A stretch of 15,150 bases of DNA, taken from Deltaproteobacteria bacterium. GTDB taxonomy: Bacteria > Desulfobacterota > Anaeroferrophillalia > Anaeroferrophillales > Tharpellaceae. Made by a program: the position numbers and the translations under genes. The stretch lies in the NCBI GenBank assembly GCA_030640695.1, contig DAOWIX010000021.1, positions 1-15,150 on the forward strand, read 5' to 3'. The first letter of the stretch is position 1. The number at the start of each line of letters is the position of its first letter. Under the pieces are notes generated by a model. It was not told the origin of the DNA. It searched no databases and saw only the letters and a list, made by a program, of their open reading frames with translations. Of the stretch, positions 6,135-12,971 are shown piece by piece.

Positions 6135-8537
6135 TCAGTGGACAGCGGGCAGATAAATAATAAAAACTGAACCCTGCCCGATTTCCGACGTAAAAGTCAG
6201 GAGACCTTCGTGTTGCGAGATGATTGAGTGACAAGTGGATAACCCGAGACCATTACCAAGCTCTCTGGTGGTAAAATAGGGATCAAAAATCTTATCAATG
6301 AGATCCGGCGCAATCCCGCAACCTTCATCCTCTACCGTAATCTTGAGAAGTTTAGCGGCTGCCAAAGGGATCACGCCATCTTTCGGATTGCAAATGTTTT
6401 CAGCCCGAAGATAGATGTTACCTCCTTTGCCAGGCATCGCCAACTGGGCATTAATCACGAGATTAGATATAACCTGGCTCAACTGCCCCTCGTCGACATC
6501 TGCTGACCATAAGCCATCGGCAATATCGATATGTAATTTAACACTGCTACCCCGCAAGGAGAATTCTGCGGTCTCTTTGATGATTTCATCAATCGCCTGA
6601 AGTTTGGTTATCGGCACGCCACCTTTTGCAAACGTGAGAAGTTGCTGAGTCAGATCAGTGGCCCGGCTCATCGATTTTTCCGAAGCATTGAGAAATGCAA
6701 AAGCCTGATCATGAGACTCAAGTAAATTTTTAGCCAATGAGATATTGCCATAGACTCCAGTCAGTAAGTTATTGAAGTCATGTGCTATCCCACCGGCTAA
6801 GGTGCCAATCGATTCGAGCTGGCGACTGCGCAGGATCTCTCGCTCAGATTTCAATTTGGCAGTGACATCTCTAAAAACCAGAACGACACCGATAAGATTA
6901 TTATTGCTGTCCTGAATCGGCGCGGCACTATCTTCAATATCATATTCAGAACCATCCCGAGAGAGTAACAGGGTGTGGTTCTCCAGTTCGACTATCTCTT
7001 TTTTCTCAAGAACTTCTTTAACCGGACAGAGTTGAGACTCTCCGGTTGTTTTATTTACAATCCTGAAAATTTTATCTACGAACTTCGAAAGAGCGCTACG
7101 TTGCTGCCATCCGGTCAACTTTTCAGCTACCGGATTAAGCATGACCACCCGGCCTTCTGTATCGGTGGTAATAACGGCGTCACCGATCGAGTGCAGGGTT
7201 ACCTCAAGCCGCTCACGCTCATCGGCAAGCTTGCACAGGGCTTCGGTCTTATCCTTCAACATCTGGTTGGCATAGCCGGAAAGTTCATAAAATTCATTGA
7301 ACTTTAACTGATCTCGGTTGATCTCCTCATCAGAATCGGCTGCCCGACTGAAAAAATGGATAAAAGCTTCATAATCGCGACCGAGATAACGACTGACAAT
7401 CGTCACCAAAAAGAGAAAAAGCAAAATAACCACTAAAGTAGTTGCGACAATGCCAAGAATAACCAGTTTCAGCTTTTGCCGTTGCTCACTGTGAAGAAAA
7501 GCGATATCACGCTCACAATCATCAAGATAGACCCCGGCACCGATCATCCATTGCCAGTCGTCAATCCCTTTCATGAAAGTAGTTTTCGGGGATGGTTTCT
7601 GGAAAGTCACATTCAGTGATGTTTTTTGGGACGATGGTTTATCCCAAACATAGGAGATAAAGCCACCATCATGATTTTGCACCGCCTTGCGCTCCTCCTG
7701 GACGATCTTGACGCCGTTGGGATCAGTCATATTCCAGATATTTTTGCCGATCAAATGTCTCTTAACATCATGCATCAGCATCAATCCCTCGTATGAGACG
7801 ACAAAGATATAACCGTTTTCCTGCTCGCCGAAACGAATTTTACCAATCTCTTCGAGGAGCTCCTGCTGAAGATTTTGTTCAATATCGGAGAAATAGACGC
7901 CGCTGCCGATAATCCAGTTATAGGGAGCAAATCGTTTGATGAAGGATAACTTACGATGATCGGCCCCGCTCGTATCCGGTTTCATACTGAAATGGTGATA
8001 AAACCCCTCCCCCTTCAGGTCCGCAATCTCCAGCATCTCGCGAATAATGTAACGACCCTGATAATCACGATGGTCCAAAACATTCAAGCCTTCGAGTGAG
8101 CATGAAGCTGAACACAATTCATTGGTGCCCTCGGCATCAATAATGAAATAGAAGCCACTGCCGTCGTTAAAACGTATGGGCCGCAAAGCCTCTTTAATAA
8201 GCTCCTTAATCTCGACGTTGGACTTTCGGTCACGCTGCCGGTTAAATATATTCTCAGCAATGGCATGGGCCTCATTAACCCTTAGCATAATCCTGTTTTT
8301 AGCTTTACCGGCAGCGGTCGCACGAACCTGAGATATCCGGCCCACAACCCGTTCAACTTCACGTTTGACCAGCGCTTTCTGATTGTCAATAAACTCTTCA
8401 CGTATGGCGGCTGACTGGCGCTCAAACTGACGATAACTCTCGCCAATCTGAAAAACACTGAGAATTACAGCCAGCAAAACCAGCGCAACCACAAACAACC
8501 AGCGCAAAAGGTTTATAAGACCTACCTTTTTACTCAT
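6135..8537 (-). CDS. Membrane sensor histidine kinase (double Cache, PAS, HisKA, HATPase)
   Basis: An 800-residue inner-membrane kinase. TM1 is at about 10-30. The periplasmic region (about 35-350) holds two Cache_2-like modules: the first around GSGFYFIIDAEG and WIIGSGVYFSD, the second from about residue 241 (NGYIFVV, LMLMHDVKRH, DPNG) to WMIGAGVYLDD. TM2 is at about 355-383. A linker and PAS domain follow at about 439-560 (TLHSIGDAVITTDTEGRVVM). The HisKA motif GGIAHDFNNLL places the phospho-acceptor at H586, and the HATPase shows DEGCGIAP and GNGLGLSTCH. There is no receiver or output domain, so a separate response regulator is needed and none is nearby. It starts 25 bases after the upstream hybrid kinase stop, with AGGGG about 12 bases ahead of ATG, so the two are probably one operon. 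In the first Cache, CSASC (C142, C146) stands where many relatives have a His-Pro pair. Ligand unknown. Confidence 0.9.
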   Translation of the reverse strand: MSKKVGLINLLRWLFVVALVLLAVILSVFQIGESYRQFERQSAAIREEFIDNQKALVKREVERVVGRISQVRATAAGKAKNRIMLRVNEAHAIAENIFNRQRDRKSNVEIKELIKEALRPIRFNDGSGFYFIIDAEGTNELCSASCSLEGLNVLDHRDYQGRYIIREMLEIADLKGEGFYHHFSMKPDTSGADHRKLSFIKRFAPYNWIIGSGVYFSDIEQNLQQELLEEIGKIRFGEQENGYIFVVSYEGLMLMHDVKRHLIGKNIWNMTDPNGVKIVQEERKAVQNHDGGFISYVWDKPSSQKTSLNVTFQKPSPKTTFMKGIDDWQWMIGAGVYLDDCERDIAFLHSEQRQKLKLVILGIVATTLVVILLFLFLVTIVSRYLGRDYEAFIHFFSRAADSDEEINRDQLKFNEFYELSGYANQMLKDKTEALCKLADERERLEVTLHSIGDAVITTDTEGRVVMLNPVAEKLTGWQQRSALSKFVDKIFRIVNKTTGESQLCPVKEVLEKKEIVELENHTLLLSRDGSEYDIEDSAAPIQDSNNNLIGVVLVFRDVTAKLKSEREILRSRQLESIGTLAGGIAHDFNNLLTGVYGNISLAKNLLESHDQAFAFLNASEKSMSRATDLTQQLLTFAKGGVPITKLQAIDEIIKETAEFSLRGSSVKLHIDIADGLWSADVDEGQLSQVISNLVINAQLAMPGKGGNIYLRAENICNPKDGVIPLAAAKLLKITVEDEGCGIAPDLIDKIFDPYFTTRELGNGLGLSTCHSIISQHEGLLTFTSEIGQGSVFIIYLPAVH
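6136..6156 (+). repeat. Short heptamer-like repeat at the nadE/kinase junction
   Basis: Units CAGTGGA, CAGCGGG and CAGATAA follow each other directly after the nadE stop. They encode, on the minus strand, the last residues of the kinase (LPAVH) and part of its stop codon. They match in reverse complement the ACTGRCC units in front of purF. With only two good copies, this could be chance. Confidence 0.3.
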
Positions 8538-8562
8538 TTAGCAACTGTACCCCTACTTAATC

Positions 8563-11500
8563 CTATGATTTTCCAAACTCAATGATACGCTTAAACTCTT
8601 CAACCACAAGTTCCAACTCCTGTTCCAACGCAACCCAACAACTTCTAATGGCGTCGAGTTTATTTTTGCGACCAAGCTCCTCAATTTCAGCGCAAAACTC
8701 AGCCAGACGGTAGGCCCCGAGTTGCGCACTGCTTGATTTTAAAGTATGGGCCGCAATCCAGATTCTTTCAGCGTCCAAACAAGCTATTGCCTGACTAATA
8801 TTGTCTCTATGAAAAGGCACCTTGTCCAGATATGTTCGCAAAACCTTAATCAACATATCAGGTTTGCCCGGGCCCTGCAACTGACGTAGCTGATCATGCT
8901 TTGAGGTGTCGATCCCGGCTCTGCCGCTGGCACTCATGACGACATCTTGCGACAACCAACGTTTAAGCACTAGAAAAAGTTGCTCTTCATTGAAGGGCTT
9001 ACTCAGGTAATCATCCATGCCCACTGCCAAACACTTTTCCTGATAGCCCTTCATGGCATGGGCGGTCATGGCAACTACCGGTAGACGATGGCCGGGAAGC
9101 TCTCTTTTTCTAAGCGCAGCCGTGGCGGCAAAGCCGTCCATGCCGGGCATCTGAACATCCATCAAGACCAAGTGAAAATCACCTCTTGCAAGAAGATCAA
9201 GAGCTTTAACCCCATCCTCGGCCACAGTCACATCGATTCCAACTTTTTCAAGCATGGCTTTAGTGACAATGACATTTACCTCTTCATCTTCAGCCAACAA
9301 GACCCTGATATTATTAAAAATCACCTCACAGCCGGAATGCATAAATTGCGGAGCAATTGCCAGGGAATTTTTTTCAGGTAAGCCAAAGGGAATCGTAAAC
9401 CAGAAGGTTGAACCCTCTCCGTAGTTACTCTCAAGACCGATTTCACCCCCCATCAACTTTATAAGATCAGAGGAGATAGCCAGCCCCAGACCGCTACCAC
9501 CGTAGTTTCGAGCATGGGAGAGGTCGGCCTGCTTGAAGGCTTCAAAAATTGACACCTGTTTTTCCGGCTCAATGCCGATGCCGCTATCAATAACCGAAAA
9601 TTTAAGTAATACCTCATCTCTACCCGGTATCTTTTCAGCAACCTCTACGGTTATCGTGATTGACCCTGTTTCGGTAAATTTTATGGCATTATTGGCCAAA
9701 TTAATCATAATCTGGAGCAAACGATTAGGATCTCCAACCAATTTTCTAGCAACATCCGTATCGATTGCACAATCGAGTAGCAAACCCTTCTCACCGGCCT
9801 TCAAGAAAAACATCTGCAAAACACTATCGATGATCTCCTGAAGATTAAAAGGAACCCTGATAAGCTCCATTTTACCAGCCTCCATCTTCGAAAAATCGAG
9901 GATATCATCAATCACCACCAGAAGACTGTCAGCAGAGACCTTCAAAGTTTTAAGATGCTTCTCCTGGATCGGGTCGAGTTCAGTCTGTAAGAGCAGGTTG
10001 CTTAAACCCATAATACCATTGAGCGGAGTCCGAATCTCATGTGACATATTGGCCAGAAAAAGGCTCTTGACCCGATCTGACTCCTCGGCCTTGTGCCGGG
10101 CTTGATGGAGCTCATCCATCGACTCACCCAAGGCCCCTGACATCTCATTGAAAGCTTTGGCCAGTCCCGCTATCTCGTCATCGCCTTTGACTTCGAGACG
10201 ATATTTCAGATCTCCCTCCTGAAAACGTTTAATCCCTCTGATCAGGGTGGTTATTTTAGAGGTCAATACAGAGGCCATCCAGACCGCAACTAGGATCACC
10301 ATAAATATCATGATAAAAGTTGAGAGAGTCAGGTTACTGACCGTATCTTTTAACGAAACAGTTAAAAAATTTTGGGTCTCCTGGTTTTTGCGCTCCAAGC
10401 GGACTTCATAATCTTTCTGAAGGGATTTAAGCTGAGCCGCAGTTTCAGTGGCCGAACGATGAAACTCATGGACATTGGCACCAATCGTCACATAACCAAA
10501 ACCCCGAGGGCTATCCTTATAAATACCGGTATAGTAGGGAATCGTCGCCGCCGTCGTCAATTTCCAGAGATTACTCCAGAAGATGACAAAGGATCCCGAC
10601 CCACCATGACGAGTCAGGTTATGCCAACCACCGCATTGCGGCGCGAAATTTAGATAACGGCCATCTAAAGCCAACATGCCGGCCTTAATCAAGGGCAAAG
10701 CCGGTCTATTTTTGAGCGACTGCTGATAAAAAACGGGAGCGGTTTTCTGGTACTCAACAAAGGAGAGCCCACTCTCCTGCCAATCATCATACATCTCCTG
10801 TTCAAGCCAGGGGATTGCCGGTTGGCCGGTTTCAGGGTTGTAACCGACGATAAAATAGTCACGAGGATGCGAGATATTACGGCCAAGATAGTCCCACATG
10901 AATGCATAATTACCGGAAGCGGCATCAGATATCGACGAGAAACGCTCCTTGGTCGGCACCAGATGATCGGTAAACTCCATGATATGGGTATGATCTAAAG
11001 CCAGAGTCACATAGCCGACCACGCGCTCTTGCCTGACTACCGGAGTAGCCCAGCGAATTAGCCCCTGAAAACGACGACCCACCGGGTTTTCCTTGCCAGC
11101 ATAAGCCGCTTCCTCGGGGACAAAAGGAATACCCTTTTCCAAACATCTTGTTTTCGTGTAGGGGCCGATAAGCGGAGATGTCAGATAGGAGCCAATCACC
11201 TCAGATACATAAATTTCCCCGGGTTTTAATTTTGCCAACTCAGGAAAATAGGTCTCGGCCCGACACCAGGTGTTCTTTTTTTCAGAGATATTATAGAGCT
11301 CGTCCGAAAGCAGGTCAGAGGTTGTCACTTTACATTTTTCCACTCCGTCAAGATCAACAAAAGTCATCTCCAGGTAGAGAGATTTTTCTTCAACCTCTCC
11401 TGTCGTTTTCTGACAACGGTAATGAAAAGCTTTCTGATTGTCACTGTTTTGCGGCCTGACCTCTGATTGTTCGGGAGCCTCTTCAGAGGCAACCCAGGCA

Positions 11501-11958
11501 TCGCCTGCGAGGTTCAATTGCCAGGGTTTATGATTGACAACGGCCCGGTGGCGCAGCTCTAAAAAATCGGCAAATGTTTCACAGTCGGGTTCCAGGCGAG
11601 CGGCCAACCGAATATCCTGATCCCGCTGATAGAGAAAATCAGCGACCGATTGAGCCGTAATCGAGGTTAAACGCTCAATGCTCTCCCGTGACTTCAAGTC
11701 CAGGGCGGCAATTGAATCCTCGCTGGCAAGATCAGTGATCTGCCCCACCAGTCTCTGAGTATCGACCTGCATCTCAGTTGACCGTTGGCCGATTTTATCC
11801 CCTAAATTACCAATCTCCGACATCGCCATCCCGGCCAGGAGAATGAGAGGAATAACCTTGATCAACACAAAAATCCCGATCAACTTACAGCGAATTCCAG
11901 GACATCTAAGAATTGATAAAAAAAACTCAATAAAACCAGAAATATATGAACTTTTCAT
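8563..11958 (-). CDS. Hybrid sensor histidine kinase with REC and HPt domains (BarA-like architecture)
   Basis: An 1131-residue inner-membrane phosphorelay kinase. TM1 is at about 25-47, a long periplasmic sensor at about 48-540, and TM2 at about 543-566. HAMP follows (about 563-617, GDLKYRLEVKGDDEIAGLAKAFNEM broken by no gaps). HisKA carries NMSHEIRTPLNG with H640. The HATPase has N-box NLANNAIKF near 750, DSGIGI near 795 and GGSGLGLAIS near 820. REC (about 880-1000) has the acidic pair in LLAEDEE, D934 in LMDVQMPGMDG and K in YLSKPF. The C-terminal HPt has H1071 in AAHTLKSSSAQLG. All His-Asp-His-relay residues are intact, so phosphate can reach HPt but needs an external receiver. The sensor ends look Cache-like (VVGYVTLALDHTHI), with an unusual Gly/His-rich stretch GGWHNLTRHGGSGSF in between. 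AAGGG lies about 11 bases before the ATG. The downstream kinase is likely cotranscribed. Confidence 0.93.
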   Translation of the reverse strand: MKSSYISGFIEFFLSILRCPGIRCKLIGIFVLIKVIPLILLAGMAMSEIGNLGDKIGQRSTEMQVDTQRLVGQITDLASEDSIAALDLKSRESIERLTSITAQSVADFLYQRDQDIRLAARLEPDCETFADFLELRHRAVVNHKPWQLNLAGDAWVASEEAPEQSEVRPQNSDNQKAFHYRCQKTTGEVEEKSLYLEMTFVDLDGVEKCKVTTSDLLSDELYNISEKKNTWCRAETYFPELAKLKPGEIYVSEVIGSYLTSPLIGPYTKTRCLEKGIPFVPEEAAYAGKENPVGRRFQGLIRWATPVVRQERVVGYVTLALDHTHIMEFTDHLVPTKERFSSISDAASGNYAFMWDYLGRNISHPRDYFIVGYNPETGQPAIPWLEQEMYDDWQESGLSFVEYQKTAPVFYQQSLKNRPALPLIKAGMLALDGRYLNFAPQCGGWHNLTRHGGSGSFVIFWSNLWKLTTAATIPYYTGIYKDSPRGFGYVTIGANVHEFHRSATETAAQLKSLQKDYEVRLERKNQETQNFLTVSLKDTVSNLTLSTFIMIFMVILVAVWMASVLTSKITTLIRGIKRFQEGDLKYRLEVKGDDEIAGLAKAFNEMSGALGESMDELHQARHKAEESDRVKSLFLANMSHEIRTPLNGIMGLSNLLLQTELDPIQEKHLKTLKVSADSLLVVIDDILDFSKMEAGKMELIRVPFNLQEIIDSVLQMFFLKAGEKGLLLDCAIDTDVARKLVGDPNRLLQIMINLANNAIKFTETGSITITVEVAEKIPGRDEVLLKFSVIDSGIGIEPEKQVSIFEAFKQADLSHARNYGGSGLGLAISSDLIKLMGGEIGLESNYGEGSTFWFTIPFGLPEKNSLAIAPQFMHSGCEVIFNNIRVLLAEDEEVNVIVTKAMLEKVGIDVTVAEDGVKALDLLARGDFHLVLMDVQMPGMDGFAATAALRKRELPGHRLPVVAMTAHAMKGYQEKCLAVGMDDYLSKPFNEEQLFLVLKRWLSQDVVMSASGRAGIDTSKHDQLRQLQGPGKPDMLIKVLRTYLDKVPFHRDNISQAIACLDAERIWIAAHTLKSSSAQLGAYRLAEFCAEIEELGRKNKLDAIRSCWVALEQELELVVEEFKRIIEFGKS

Positions 11959-12034
11959 ACCTGCAACAACCCTTCAGAAAAAGCTCTGGAAAGAACTACA
12001 TAGAACTATATAATAATGTTTGTTTTGGACTACC

Positions 12035-12064
12035 ACAATAGCATTAATCATACTTGAAGGTCAA
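12035..12064 (-). promoter_or_regulatory. Candidate sigma-70-like promoter for the kinase operon
   Basis: On the minus strand, TTGACC (12064-12059) is followed after 18 bases by TATTGT (12040-12035), which is preceded by TG-C as in an extended -10 box. Transcription would begin near 12028, about 70 bases ahead of the hybrid kinase start. The match is moderate and was found by eye. Confidence 0.35.
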
Positions 12065-12137
12065 TGCCTTGTAAAGATAACTTAACAAAATCAACCTGAT
12101 ATCTGGGCCTGGATCTAACGAGAATATTCTTCCTGCA

Positions 12138-12151
12138 TTGATCTAAATCAA
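12138..12151. promoter_or_regulatory. FNR/CRP-family box TTGAT-CTAA-ATCAA
   Basis: A perfect match to the FNR/DNR-type consensus TTGAT-N4-ATCAA in the gap between the kinase operon and the secreted Cache gene. On the minus strand, a -41.5 placement would put the transcription start near 12103 with only a weak -10 (TTAGAT). It is about 116 bases upstream of the alternative promoter start near 12028. It could equally serve a plus-strand transcript ending at the 12228-12269 hairpin. The protein that binds it is not in the window. Confidence 0.5.
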
Positions 12152-12158
12152 ATGACCA

Positions 12159-12200
12159 GGCCGGAGGCCAGGAAGCGGAAAAAAGATCCTCTGACCGGCC
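12159..12200. other. GC-rich potential stem-loop next to the FNR box
   Basis: GGCCGG (12159-12164) can pair with CCGGCC (12195-12200), and AGG (12165-12167) with CCT (12188-12190) across a CTGA bulge. The segment is markedly more GC-rich than the surrounding AT-rich gap. No known riboswitch or RNA family was recognised. Confidence 0.3.
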
Positions 12201-12227
12201 AAAGGAAAGCTACCTCTACATAACGCA

Positions 12228-12269
12228 AAAAAGAGATGGAGGCACGGTTATGCGCCTCCATCTCTTTTT
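12228..12269. terminator. Strong bidirectional rho-independent terminator
   Basis: Perfect 16-base arms (12228-12243 and 12254-12269; GC part GAGATGGAGGC) enclose a 10-base loop. Each arm begins or ends with at least five A or T, so a U-tract results on either strand. On the minus strand it lies about 97 bases past the secreted Cache gene stop and probably ends the MCP-Cache transcript. On the plus strand no gene precedes it, which leaves room for a small RNA. Confidence 0.85.
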
Positions 12270-12325
12270 GTGTTGTTGCATATAATCTGTATCTAATGCG
12301 GGCCTTGCCCTCAAATAAGTAGAAC

Positions 12326-12352
12326 ATTTTCTTGCTTTAAAAACAAGAAAAT
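12326..12352 (-). terminator. Weak AT-rich hairpin after the secreted Cache gene
   Basis: Arms ATTTTCTTG (12326-12334) and CAAGAAAAT (12344-12352) are perfect inverted copies around a 9-base loop, 13 bases past the stop codon. The stem is AT-rich and has no proper U-tract, so it may be a 3'-end stabiliser or a secondary terminator ahead of the stronger one at 12228-12269. Confidence 0.4.
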
Positions 12353-12365
12353 AACCTGTAAGGCA

Positions 12366-12893
12366 CTAATCTTCGTAAATGGCATCATTCGGGAATGATT
12401 TCTTAATATCTTCCGCCGTCACATCATACATCCCGGCACCTGCCACATAATCCTTATCTCCATGCTTTACAAGAACACAATAGGAAATCTTTGGGGAACT
12501 CTCTTTCTGACCGGGTTTTGGCCAGGAATAGGGAATCCACCCTTTGCCATGCTCGTCAACCGTCTCATTCATAGCCACAAACAAAAAGACTCCATTGACA
12601 TCACGCATATCAAGCAAGGGTTTGCCGTCAAGCGATGGCTTAATCGGATGCATCACCATGATGCCATCAAGATTATGAATCCAGATATAGCCTTTGCCTC
12701 CGGCAAAACGGAATTCACCTTTGGGATCCTTGATCTTAGCAATAGCCGCATCGCCTTCCGCTGCTAGCAGTTTTGCTGCCGCTGTAACCTTTTCCTTGCA
12801 GAGCTGAGGGCTAAGTTCCTCAGCAAAGCCATTGACTGCAAAACAGAACGCAATAATCAAAACGATAAAGATAGTTAAGGTTTTTTTGATCAT
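12366..12893 (-). CDS. Secreted single-Cache-domain protein
   Basis: A 175-residue protein with a clear Sec signal peptide: KK at 3-4, hydrophobic 5-20, and probable cleavage after GFA (A24). C17 lies in the signal but the flanking residues (IAFC) do not make a lipobox. The mature part is one Cache_2-like module: GKGYIWIHNLDG, IMVMHPIKP, DGKPLL, DVNG, then GWIPYSWPKPG and YVAGAGMYD. It aligns well with the second Cache module of the 800-residue kinase but has no membrane anchor or output domain. C32 and C139 could form a disulphide. AAGGAG 6-7 bases before the ATG is a strong ribosome-binding site. It begins 78 bases after the MCP stop with no clear terminator between, so cotranscription is likely. 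Probably it binds a small ligand in the periplasm, perhaps passing it to the chemoreceptor; the ligand and partner are inferred. Confidence 0.88.
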   Translation of the reverse strand: MIKKTLTIFIVLIIAFCFAVNGFAEELSPQLCKEKVTAAAKLLAAEGDAAIAKIKDPKGEFRFAGGKGYIWIHNLDGIMVMHPIKPSLDGKPLLDMRDVNGVFLFVAMNETVDEHGKGWIPYSWPKPGQKESSPKISYCVLVKHGDKDYVAGAGMYDVTAEDIKKSFPNDAIYED

Positions 12894-12971
12894 GGTTTAC
12901 TCCTTTTCATAAAGTTGTTATGGTTTAACTGTGATGTTTTCGATCTTTACGAGTCCATCAACAGTAACTTA

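Noticed and set aside
12840..12893. Lipoprotein signal for the secreted Cache protein
   Set aside because: The only early Cys (C17) is in the hydrophobic core with Phe at -1, which does not fit a lipobox; a GFA cleavage site fits better.
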